A DNA stretch of 64,000 nucleotides from Nemertoderma westbladi (Eukaryota > Xenacoelomorpha > Nemertodermatida > Nemertodermatidae), in the NCBI GenBank assembly GCA_032718475.1, contig JAUCBJ010003088.1, positions 1-64,000 of the forward strand, in the 5' to 3' direction. The translations under genes were made by a program, and so were the position numbers. This document shows, one piece after another, positions 35,901 to 47,097 of this stretch. Under the pieces are notes generated by a model that was not told the DNA's origin, did no database searches, and saw only the letters and a program-made list of their open reading frames with translations. How positions within the stretch are numbered: the stretch's first letter is position 1; every line of letters begins with the position of its first letter.

Positions 35901-38900
35901 AGTCCATCATACAGCTGTTAGAACCAGTACTCCTATATGGAGTCCATCATACAGCTGTTAGAACCAGTACTCCTATATGGAGTCCATCATACAGCAGTTA
36001 GAACCAGTACTCCTATATGGAGCATCAATCAGTAGATAGAACCAGGAACCAGTATTCCTATATGGATTCCATCATACAGCAGTTAGAATCAGTACTCCTA
36101 TATGGAGTCCATCATACAACTCCTATATGGAGTCCATCATACAGCAGTTAGAATCAGTACTCCTATATGGAGTCCATCATACAGCAGTTAGAACCAGTAC
36201 TCCTATATGGAGTCCACCATGCAGCAGTTAGAACCAGTACTCCTATATGGAGTCCATCATACAGCAGTTAGAACCAGTACTCCTATATGGAGTCCATCAT
36301 ACAGCAGTTAGAATCAGTACTCCTATATGGAATTCATCAATCAGCAGTTAGAACCAGTACTCCTATATGGAGTCTATCAATCAGAAGTTAGAACCAGTAC
36401 TCCTTTATGGAGTCCATCATACAGTAATTAGAACCAGTACTCCTCAATCAGCAGTTAGAACCAGTACTCCTTTATGGAGTCCATCAATCAGAAGTTAGAA
36501 CCAGTACTCCTATATGGAGTCCATCATACAGCAGTTAGAACCAGTACTCCTATATGGAGTCCATCATACAGCAGTTAGAATCAGTACTCCTATATGGAGT
36601 TCATCAATCAGCAGTTAGAACCAGTACTCCTATATGGAGTCTATCAATCAGAAGTTAGAACCAGTACTCCTTTATGGAGTCCATCATACAGTAATTAGAA
36701 CCAGTACTCCTCAATCAGCAGTTAGAACCAGTACTCCTTTATGGAGTCCATCAATCAGAAGTTAGAACCAGTACTCCTATATGGAGTCCATCAATCAGAA
36801 GTTAGAACCAGTACTCCTATATGGAGTCCATCAATCAGAAGTTAGAACCAGTACTCCTATATGGAGTCCATCATACAGCAGTTAGAACCAGTACTCCTAT
36901 ATGGAGTCCATCAATCAGAATCAGAAGTTAGAACCAGTACTCCTCAATCAGCAGTTAGAACCAGTACTCCTTTATGGAGTCCATCAATCAGAAGTTAGAA
37001 CCAGTACTCCTATATGGAGTCCATCAATCAGAAGTTAGAACCAGTACTCCTATATGGAGTCCATCAATCAGAAGTTAGAACCAGTACTCCTATATGGAGT
37101 CCATCATACAGCAGTTAGAACCAGTACTCCTATATGGAGTCCATCAATCAGAATCAGAAGTTAGAACCAGTACTCCTATATGGAGTCCATCATACAGCAG
37201 TTAGAACAAGTACTCCTATATGGAGTCCATCATACAGCAGTTAGAACCAGTACTCCTATATGGAGTCCATCATACAGCAGTTAGAACCAGTACTCCTATA
37301 TGGAGTCCCATCATACAGCAGTTAGAACCAGTACTCCTATATGGAGCATCAATCAGCAGATAGAACCAGGAACCAGTACTCCTATATGGATTCCATCATA
37401 CAGCAGTTAGAACCAGTACTCCTATATGGAGTCCATCAATCAGAAGTTAGAACCAGTACTCCTATATGGATTCCATCAATCAGCAGTTAGAACCAGTACT
37501 CCTATATGGAGTCCATCATACAGCAGTTAGAACCAGTACTCCTATATGGAGTCCATCATACAGCAGTTAGAACCAGTACTCCTATATGGAGTCCATCATA
37601 CAGCAGTTAGACCCAGTACTCCTATATGGAGTCCATCAATCATAAGTTAGAACCAGTACTCCTATATGGAGTCCATCATACAGCAGTTAGAACCAGTACT
37701 CCTATATGGAGTCCATCATACAGCAGTTAGAACCAGTACTCCTATATGGAGTCAATCATACAGCAGTTAGACCCAGTACTCCTATATGGAGTCCATCAAT
37801 CATAAGTTAGAACCAGTACTCCTATATGGAGTCCATCATACAGCTGTTAGAACCAGTACTCCTATATGGAGTCCATCATACAGCAGTTAGAACCAGTACT
37901 CCTATATGGAGTCCATCATACAGCAGTTAGAACCAGTACTCCTATATGGAGTCCATCATACAGAAGTTAGAACTAGTACTCCTATATGGAGTCCATCATA
38001 CAGCAGTTAGAACCAGTACTCCTATATGGAGTCTATCATACAGCAGTTAGAACCAGTACTCCTATATGGAGTCCATCAATCATAAGTTAGAACCAGTACT
38101 CCTATATGGAGTCCATCATACAGCAGTTAGAACCAGTAATCCTATATGGAGTCCATCATACAGCTGTTAGAACCAGTACTCCTATATGGAGTCCATCATA
38201 CAGCTGTTAGAACCAGTACTCCTATATGGAGTCCATCATACAGCAGTTAGAACCAGTACTCCTATATGGAGCATCAATCAGCAGATAGAACCAGGAACCA
38301 GTATTCCTATATGGATTCCATCATACAGCAGTTAGAATCAGTACTCCTATATGGAGTCCATCATACAACTCCTATATGGAGTCCATCATACAGCAGTTAG
38401 AATCAGTACTCCTATATGGAGTCCATCATACAGCAGTTAGAACCAGTACTCCTATATGGAGTCCACCATGCAGCAGTTAGAACCAGTACTCCTATATGGA
38501 GTCCATCATACAGCAGTTAGAACCAGTACTCCTATATGGAGTCCATCATACAGAAGTTAGAACTAGTACTCCTATATGGAGTCCATCATACAGCAGTTAG
38601 AACCAGTACTCCTATATGGAGTCTATCATACAGCAGTTAGAACCAGTACTCCTATATGGAGTCCATCAATCATAAGTTAGAACCAGTACTCCTATATGGA
38701 GTCCATCATACAGCAGTTAGAACCAGTACTCCTATATGGAGTCCATCATACAGCTGTTAGAACCAGTACTCCTATATGGAGTCCATCATACAGCTGTTAG
38801 AACCAGTACTCCTATATGGAGTCCATCATACAGCAGTTAGAACCAGTACTCCTATATGGAGCATCAATCAGCAGATAGAACCAGGAACCAGTATTCCTAT

Positions 38901-41900
38901 ATGGATTCCATCATACAGCAGTTAGAATCAGTACTCCTATATGGAGTCCATCATACAACTCCTATATGGAGTCCATCATACAGCAGTTAGAATCAGTACT
39001 CCTATATGGAGTCCATCATACAGCAGTTAGAACCAGTACTCCTATATGGAGTCCACCATGCAGCAGTTAGAACCAGTACTCCTATATGGAGTCCATCATA
39101 CAGCAGTTAGAACCAGTACTCCTATATGGAGTCCATCATACAGCAGTTAGAATCAGTACTCCTATATGGAGTTCATCAATCAGCAGTTAGAACCAGTACT
39201 CCTATATGGAGTCTATCAATCAGAAGTTAGAACCAGTACTCCTTTATGGAGTCCATCATACAGTAATTAGAACCAGTACTCCTCAATCAGCAGTTAGAAC
39301 CAGTACTCCTTTATGGAGTCCATCAATCAGAAGTTAGAACCAGTACTCCTATATGGAGTCCATCATACAGCAGTTAGAACCAGTACTCCTATATGGAGTC
39401 CATCATACAGCAGTTAGAATCAGTACTCCTATATGGAGTTCATCAATCAGCAGTTAGAACCAGTACTCCTATATGGAGTCTATCAATCAGAAGTTAGAAC
39501 CAGTACTCCTTTATGGAGTCCATCATACAGTAATTAGAACCAGTACTCCTCAATCAGCAGTTAGAACCAGTACTCCTTTATGGAGTCCATCAATCAGAAG
39601 TTAGAACCAGTACTCCTATATGGAGTCCATCAATCAGAAGTTAGAACCAGTACTCCTATATGGAGTCCATCAATCAGAAGTTAGAACCAGTACTCCTATA
39701 TGGAGTCCATCATACAGCAGTTAGAACCAGTACTCCTATATGGAGTCCATCAATCAGAATCAGAAGTTAGAACCAGTACTCCTCAATCAGCAGTTAGAAC
39801 CAGTACTCCTTTATGGAGTCCATCAATCAGAAGTTAGAACCAGTACTCCTATATGGAGTCCATCAATCAGAAGTTAGAACCAGTACTCCTATATGGAGTC
39901 CATCAATCAGAAGTTAGAACCAGTACTCCTATATGGAGTCCATCATACAGCAGTTAGAACCAGTACTCCTATATGGAGTCCATCAATCAGAATCAGAAGT
40001 TAGAACCAGTACTCCTATATGGAGTCCATCATACAGCAGTTAGAACAAGTACTCCTATATGGAGTCCATCATACAGCAGTTAGAACCAGTACTCCTATAT
40101 GGAGTCCATCATACAGCAGTTAGAACCAGTACTCCTATATGGAGTCCCATCATACAGCAGTTAGAACCAGTACTCCTATATGGAGCATCAATCAGCAGAT
40201 AGAACCAGGAACCAGTACTCCTATATGGATTCCATCATACAGCAGTTAGAACCAGTACTCCTATATGGAGTCCATCAATCAGAAGTTAGAACCAGTACTC
40301 CTATATGGATTCCATCAATCAGCAGTTAGAACCAGTACTCCTATATGGAGTCCATCATACAGCAGTTAGAACCAGTACTCCTATATGGAGTCCATCATAC
40401 AGCAGTTAGAACCAGTACTCCTATATGGAGTCCATCATACAGCAGTTAGACCCAGTACTCCTATATGGAGTCCATCAATCATAAGTTAGAACCAGTACTC
40501 CTATATGGAGTCCATCATACAGCAGTTAGAACCAGTACTCCTATATGGAGTCCATCATACAGCAGTTAGAACCAGTACTCCTATATGGAGTCAATCATAC
40601 AGCAGTTAGACCCAGTACTCCTATATGGAGTCCATCAATCATAAGTTAGAACCAGTACTCCTATATGGAGTCCATCATACAGCTGTTAGAACCAGTACTC
40701 CTATATGGAGTCCATCATACAGCAGTTAGAACCAGTACTCCTATATGGAGTCCATCATACAGCAGTTAGAACCAGTACTCCTATATGGAGTCCATCATAC
40801 AGAAGTTAGAACTAGTACTCCTATATGGAGTCCATCATACAGCAGTTAGAACCAGTACTCCTATATGGAGTCTATCATACAGCAGTTAGAACCAGTACTC
40901 CTATATGGAGTCCATCAATCATAAGTTAGAACCAGTACTCCTATATGGAGTCCATCATACAGCAGTTAGAACCAGTACTCCTATATGGAGTCCATCATAC
41001 AGCTGTTAGAACCAGTACTCCTATATGGAGTCCATCATACAGCTGTTAGAACCAGTACTCCTATATGGAGTCCATCATACAGCAGTTAGAACCAGTACTC
41101 CTATATGGAGCATCAATCAGCAGATAGAACCAGGAACCAGTATTCCTATATGGATTCCATCATACAGCAGTTAGAATCAGTACTCCTATATGGAGTCCAT
41201 CATACAACTCCTATATGGAGTCCATCATACAGCAGTTAGAATCAGTACTCCTATATGGAGTCCATCATACAGCAGTTAGAACCAGTACTCCTATATGGAG
41301 TCCACCATGCAGCAGTTAGAACCAGTACTCCTATATGGAGTCCATCATACAGCAGTTAGAACCAGTACTCCTATATGGAGTCCATCATACAGCAGTTAGA
41401 ATCAGTACTCCTATATGGAGTTCATCAATCAGCAGTTAGAACCAGTACTCCTATATGGAGTCTATCAATCAGAAGTTAGAACCAGTACTCCTTTATGGAG
41501 TCCATCATACAGTAATTAGAACCAGTACTCCTCAATCAGCAGTTAGAACCAGTACTCCTTTATGGAGTCCATCAATCAGAAGTTAGAACCAGTACTCCTA
41601 TATGGAGTCCATCATACAGCAGTTAGAACCAGTACTCCTATATGGAGTCCATCATACAGCAGTTAGAATCAGTACTCCTATATGGAGTTCATCAATCAGC
41701 AGTTAGAACCAGTACTCCTATATGGAGTCTATCAATCAGAAGTTAGAACCAGTACTCCTTTATGGAGTCCATCATACAGTAATTAGAACCAGTACTCCTC
41801 AATCAGCAGTTAGAACCAGTACTCCTTTATGGAGTCCATCAATCAGAAGTTAGAACCAGTACTCCTATATGGAGTCCATCAATCAGAAGTTAGAACCAGT

Positions 41901-42061
41901 ACTCCTATATGGAGTCCATCAATCAGAAGTTAGAACCAGTACTCCTATATGGAGTCCATCATACAGCAGTTAGAACCAGTACTCCTATATGGAGTCCATC
42001 AATCAGAATCAGAAGTTAGAACCAGTACTCCTATATGGAGTCCATCATACAGCAGTTAGAA
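32942..42061. repeat. Tandem block of four higher-order repeat units (basic length 2,016 bp)
   Basis: The AACAAGTACTCC marker occurs at 32942, 34958, 37207, 40046 and 42062, giving unit lengths of 2,016, 2,249, 2,839 and 2,016 bp. The first and last units have identical length and variant order. The two middle ones carry internal duplications (about 233 bp, then a further 590 bp or so). This is the most regular part of the array, and the LINE sits about 400 bp into the next unit. Confidence 0.88.
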
Positions 42062-42382
42062 CAAGTACTCCTATATGGAGTCCATCATACAGCAGTTAGA
42101 ACCAGTACTCCTATATGGAATCCATCATACAGCAGTTAGAACCAGTACTCCTATATGGAGTCCCATCATACAGCAGTTAGAACCAGTACTCCTATATGGA
42201 GCATCAATCAGCAGATAGAACCAGGAACCAGTACTCCTATATGGATTCCATCATACAGCAGTTAGAACCAGTACTCCTATATGGAGTCCATCAATCAGAA
42301 GTTAGAACCAGTACTCCTATATGGATTCCATCAATCAGCAGTTAGAACCAGTACTCCTATATGGAGTCCATCATACAGCAGT

Positions 42383-42461
42383 TAGAACCAGTACTCCTAT
42401 ATGGAGTCCATCATACAGCAGTTAGAACCAGTACTCCTATATGGAGTCCATCATACAGCAG
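42383..42461. repeat. 79-bp left flank repeated at the right side of the LINE
   Basis: These two monomers are repeated at 44301-44379. The preceding higher-order unit has three canonical monomers before the GACCC variant. Here all three precede the LINE, and the last two reappear after it before GACCC. This fits a long target-site duplication or a local two-monomer exchange; in a tandem array the two cannot be told apart. Confidence 0.6.
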
Positions 42462-42559
42462 AATCAGATGGGCGGAAAAGCCAACCAACCACCAAGGTTA
42501 AGGCTGAATCACCAGCCGATCGCCTTAATGGTTGGAAAGCCCACTTTGAAAAGCTCCTT

Positions 42560-42711
42560 AATAATGGCAGGGTATTGCCTGATAACTTTATAGAAGTAAA
42601 AGTGTCTGAGTCTGTACTCCCAGATATTCCCATTGAATAATGGCAGGGTATTGCCTGATAACTTTATAGAAGTAAAAGTGTCTGAGTCTGTACTCCCAGA
42701 TATTCCCATTG
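42560..42711. repeat. Perfect 76-bp tandem duplication within the LINE
   Basis: The sequence at 42560-42635 is repeated without change at 42636-42711. Because 76 is not a multiple of three, it shifts the frame and creates a stop at 42638-42640. The identity of the copies suggests a recent event, an assembly artefact, or that short tandem duplications arise readily here. Confidence 0.97.
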
Positions 42712-43833
42712 GCGATATCTCCTTTGCAGAAGTGAAGGCTGCTGCAAAGAGCATTAAGACCAATCGTGCCAGTGGAGTAGATGGTGTTCCCCCTGAGGTC
42801 TTTAAAATACCTGAGTGTTTAAAGCTCATCTATCCCATCATAGTAGACATGTACCGTACAACAAGAGTCCCACAAGAAATGAAAACAAATAAGTTGGTGC
42901 CAGTTCCCAAGAAGGGCAACCTAACACTCTATGGTTCTTTTCGGGGAATCTCATTGATCTCGATTGCTGCAAAACTATAAAATAGAATTCTATTAAATCG
43001 CATCAGGGATCCCATTGAGAGACTGCTACGTGGAAATCAGAATGGGTTCCGTAAAGGTCGTGGGACCATGGAGCCCATTTTGGCACTTAGAAGGATAATT
43101 GAAGAGTTATCAAAAAAGAAAGACAGGCATCTGGCTGTTATCTTTGTTGACTTCTTCAAGGCCTTTGATTCAGTCTCTCGCTCACGTATGTTCAGCATAC
43201 TTTCATTATATGGGATTCCTGATGAAATTATTGCAGCAATCAGATCAGTATACGATGGTTCGACAACATTTGTGTCTACTGTTGACGGTGACACAGAACC
43301 ATTTGAAGTGTTATGGGGCGTCCTCCAAGGAGACACACTTGCACCATTCTTCTTCATTATTGTGGTTGACTATGTTCTACGCATGTCCTTAGATCATCAT
43401 AATGATGATGGGGTGATGATAACTCCACCTACTGGCTCCAGAAGTCGAGGAAATCCTGCCAAGTACCTAACTGATCTAGACTTTGCTGATGACTTAGGAG
43501 TACTCTCAGAATCATTAGAGGGAGCCCAGCGGCTCCTCAGCTCATTAGAACATGCTGCTTCTAGTGTTGGTCTTTTTATTAACTCCAGAAAGACCAAAAT
43601 TCTGACAGTTAACTTTGAAAGTCCTCAGCAAGTCTCTGATCGGATGAGCATAAGCTCAAAGGATGGTATGCTTGAGCATGTGGATGACTTCTGTTACCTG
43701 GGATCATGGATCCGGAAGTCAGGTGAGGACCTTCGAATACGTAAGGGAAAGGCATGGGCAGCCTTGAATAGGCTTTCCAGGATTTGGAAGTCACCTAGAA
43801 TTAATCGGAAACTTAAAGTCCGATTATTTAGAG

Positions 43834-43869
43834 CAGCAGTAGTTCCAGTACTCCTCTATGGGAGTCCAT
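43834..43869 (+). other. LINE segment homologous to the satellite monomer
   Basis: This piece of the RT gene reads CAGCAGT-AG-TT-CCAGTACTCCT-C-TATGG-G-AGTCCAT. The satellite reads CAGCAGTTAG-AA-CCAGTACTCCT-A-TATGG-AGTCCAT. That is 32 identical bases, three mismatches and two single-base gaps. Both encode PVLLYG in the corresponding frame. The segment lies in the conserved post-RT motif of the LINE, so the LINE sequence is likely ancestral and the satellite derived. Confidence 0.85.
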
Positions 43870-44261
43870 GCTGGGCTCTAACTGCTGAGGACACCAAATC
43901 TCTGGATGGCACATTCACAAGAATGCTACGCCGGGTACATTGTGTCAAGTACAATGCACACATCTCCAACCAGACACTATATAACATTGGAGGTGTCTCA
44001 TTGGTTCCCCCAAGCTTGACACTAGAACAAAATCGCCTCCGCTTTGCAGGACATTGCTTTCGCCGTGAGGACCAGCCAGTGCATAATCTTGTACTTTGGC
44101 AGCCTCATGGAGTGAATAAGCATGGTGGACAGCCCATGACTTTCTTGAGACGCATCTTAAAGGACACTGGCCTTAAAGATGCGGATGATCTAGCAAATGT
44201 CATGGGTGATAGGGAGTTGTGGCGGTGCAATTTTGTTGACAAGCCGGCACAGCATTCTTAA

Positions 44262-44303
44262 AAATGCAGCTGCAATGCAGCATGCCGATCCTAGTAGTAG
44301 TAG
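44262..44303 (+). other. LINE 3' end with TAG-repeat tail
   Basis: After the ORF stop only about 40 bp remain, ending CCTAGTAGTAGTAG. The last triplet is shared with the satellite's TTAGAACC, so the exact border is ambiguous by a few bases. There is no poly(A) tail. Confidence 0.75.
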
Positions 44304-45765
44304 AACCAGTACTCCTATATGGAGTCCATCATACAGCAGTTAGAACCAGTACTCCTATATGGAGTCCATCATACAGCAGTTAGACCCAGTACTCCTATAT
44401 GGAGTCCATCAATCATAAGTTAGAACCAGTACTCCTATATGGAGTCCATCATACAGCAGTTAGAACCAGTACTCCTATATGGAGTCCATCATACAGCAGT
44501 TAGAACCAGTACTCCTATATGGAGTCCATCATACAGCAGTTAGAACCAGTACTCCTATATGGAGTCCATCAATCATAAGTTAGAACCAGTACTCCTATAT
44601 GGAGTCTATCATACAGCAGTTAGAACCAGTACTTCTATATGGAGTCCCATCATACAGCAGTTAGAACCAGTACTCCTATATGGAGCATCAATCAGCAGAT
44701 AGAACCAGGAACCAGTACTCCTATATGGATTCCATCATACAGCAGTTAGAACCAGTACTCCTATATGGAGTCCATCAATCAGAAGTTAGAACCAGTACTC
44801 CTATATGGATTCCATCAATCAGCAGTTAGAACCAGTACTCCTATATGGAGTCCATCATACAGCAGTTAGAACCAGTACTCCTATATGGAGTCCATCATAC
44901 AGCAGTTAGAACCAGTACTCCTATATGGAGTCAATCATACAGCAGTTAGACCCAGTACTCCTATATGGAGTCCATCAATCATAAGTTAGAACCAGTACTC
45001 CTATATGGAGTCCATCATACAGCAGTTAGAACCAGTACTCCTATATGGAGTCCATCATACAGCAGTTAGAACCAGTACTCCTATATGGAGTCCATCATAC
45101 AGCAGTTAGAACCAGTACTCCTATATGGAGTCCATCATACAGCAGTTAGAATCAGTACTCCTATATGGAGTCCATCATACAGCAGTTAGAACCAGTACTC
45201 CTATATGGAGTCCATCATACAGCAGTTAGAACCAGTACTCCTATATGGAGTCCATCATACAGCAGTTAGAACCAGTACTCTTATATGGAGTCAATCATAC
45301 AGCCTATATGGAGTCCATCAATCAGAAGTTAGAACCAGTACTCCTATATGGAGTCCATCAATCAGAATCAGAAGTTAGAACCAGTACTCCTATATGGAGT
45401 CCATCATACAGCAGTTAGAACCAGTACTCCTATATGGAGTCCATCAATCATAAGTTAGAACCAGTACTCCTATATGGAGTCCATCATACAGCAGTTAGAA
45501 CCAGTACTCCTATATGGAGTCCATCATACAGAAGTTAGAACCAGTACTCCTATATGGAGTCCATCATACAAAAGTTAGAACCAGTACTCCTATATGGAGT
45601 CCATCAATCAGAAGTTAGAACCAGTACTCCTATATGGAGTCCATCAATCAGAAGTTAGAACCAGTACTCCTATATGGAGTCCATCATACAGCAGTTAGAA
45701 TCAGTACTCCTATATGAAGTCCATCATACAAAAGTTAGAACCAGTACTCCTATATGGAGACCATC

Positions 45766-46858
45766 ATACAGCAGTTAGAACCAGTACTCCTATATGGAGT
45801 CCATCAATCAGAAGTTAGAACCAGTACTCCTTTATGGAGTCCTTCAATCATAAGTTAGAACCAGTACTCCTATATGGAGTCCATCATACAGCAGTTAGAA
45901 CCAGTACTCCTTCCTATATGGATTCCATCATACAGCAGTTAGAACCAGTACTCCTATATGGAGTCCATCAATCAGAAGTTAGAACCAGTACTCCTTTATG
46001 GAGTCCTTCAATCAGAAGTTAGAACCAGTACTCCTATATGGATTCCATCAATCAGAAGTTAGAACCAGTACTCCTATATGGAGTCCATCAATCAGAAGTT
46101 AGAACTAGTACTCCTTTATGGAGTCCATCAATCAGAAGTTAGAACCAGTACTCCTATATGGAGTCCATCATACAGCAGTTAGAATCAGTACTCCTATATG
46201 GAGTCCATCATACAAAAGTTAGAACCATACAGCAGTTAGAACCAGTACTCCTATATGGAGTCCATCATACAGCAGTTAGAACCAGTACTCCTATATGGAG
46301 CATCAATCAGCAGATAGAACCAGGAACCAGTACTCCCATATGGATTCCATCATACAGCAGTTAGAACCAGTACTCCTATATGGAGTCCATCATACAGCAG
46401 TTAGAACCAGTACTCCTATATGGAGTCCATCATACAGCAGTTAGAACCAGTACTCCTATATGGAGTCCATCAATCAGAAGTTAGAACCAGTACTCCTATA
46501 TGGAGTCCATCAATCAGAAGTTAGAACCAGTACTCCTATATGGAGTCCATCATACAGCAGTTAGAATCAGTACTCCTATATGGAGTCCATCATACAAAAG
46601 TTAGAACCAGTACTCCTATATGGAGTCCATCATACAGCAGTTAGAACTCCTATATGGAGTCCATCATACAGCAGTTAGAATCAGTACTCCTATATGGAGT
46701 CCATCATACAGCAGTTAGAACCAGTACTCCTATATGGAGTCCATCATGCAGCAGTTAGAACCAGTACTCCTATATGGAGTTCATCAATCAGCAGTTAGAA
46801 CCAGTACTCCTATATGGAGCATCAATCAGAAGTTAGAACCAGTACTCCTATATGGAGT
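45766..46858. repeat. 1.1-kb satellite duplication, copy 1 (offset 1,332 bp)
   Basis: The ordered variants recur at 47098-48190 with a constant offset of 1,332 bp, including the distinctive AGAACCATACAGCAG truncated monomer and the ACTCCCATATGG variant. The copies part where one has GGAGTCCATC and the other GGAGTCAGTCC. A third, partial copy begins near 49530. Confidence 0.85.
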
Positions 46859-47097
46859 CCATCAATCAGAAGTTAGAACCAGTACTCCTATATGGAGTCC
46901 ATCAATCAGAAGTTAGAACCAGTACTCCTATATGGAGTCCATCATACAGCAGTTAGAATCAGTACTCCTATATGGAGTCCATCATACAAAAGTTAGAACC
47001 AGTACTCCTATATGGAGTCCATCATACAGCAGTTAGAACTCCTATATGGAGTCCATCATACAGCAGTTAGAATCAGTACTCCTATATGGAGTCCATC

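Larger units (their letters stand above)
9777..42461. repeat. 40-bp satellite array, left part
   Basis: A continuous head-to-tail array. The 40-bp consensus can be assembled from CAGCAGTTAGAA, CCAGTACTCCT, ATATGGAGTCC and ATCATA. Common variants replace the CATACAGCAG end with CAATCAGAAG, CAATCATAAG or CATACAGCTG, change AACC to AATC or GACCC, or use TTTATGG for TATATGG. Rarer length variants are a 27-bp monomer (13 bp deleted), one with six extra bases (CAGAATCAGAAG), a GGAGCATC junction followed by AGATAGAACCAGGAACC, and CATACAACTCC with about 20 bp missing. The variants recur in fixed order, which defines higher-order repeats. The first monomer at the left edge is already canonical. Open frames of 60-90 codons here stop regularly at TTAG and are not genes. 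Confidence 0.99.
42462..44261 (+). pseudogene. LINE reverse transcriptase ORF remnant
   Basis: Remnant of the LINE ORF for the enzyme that copies element RNA at the target site. The first part (to 42640) is in one frame. After the 76-bp duplication the reading frame is the third phase (codons at 42636 onward) and continues to TAA at 44259-44261. It is broken only by an in-frame TAA at 42978-42980 where related RTs usually have an aromatic codon. Visible motifs are RASGVDGVPPEVF, a KKGN...FRGISLIS block, motif A in FVDFFKAFDSVSR (Asp codon 43149), motif B LQGDTLAPF and motif C FADD (43482-43493). These are followed by LGSWIRKSGED, PVLLYGSPCWAL (43846 onward) and the RLRFAGHCFRR tail region typical of RTE-like ORFs. 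Catalytic aspartates are intact; the endonuclease half is missing. Confidence 0.9.
42462..44300 (+). mobile_element. 5'-truncated LINE (non-LTR retrotransposon) inside the satellite
   Basis: About 1.84 kb of non-satellite sequence encoding a non-LTR-type reverse transcriptase, its C-terminal extension and a short 3' tail. No endonuclease is present, so the element is truncated at its 5' end, as is common after incomplete reverse transcription. It has no poly(A) and ends in a TAG triplet run that merges with the TAG of the satellite. RTE-like and related LINE clades often end in short tandem repeats, so I favour an RTE-like assignment without certainty. The copy is disabled by a 76-bp tandem duplication and an in-frame stop. 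Confidence 0.9.

Noticed and set aside
42451-43794. Open frames on the minus strand within the LINE (up to 106 codons)
   Set aside because: They are antisense shadows of the RT coding frame and carry no recognisable domain.
42462-44300. The embedded LINE as the founder of the array
   Set aside because: The higher-order pattern is in register across the insertion, so the array structure existed before this copy arrived.
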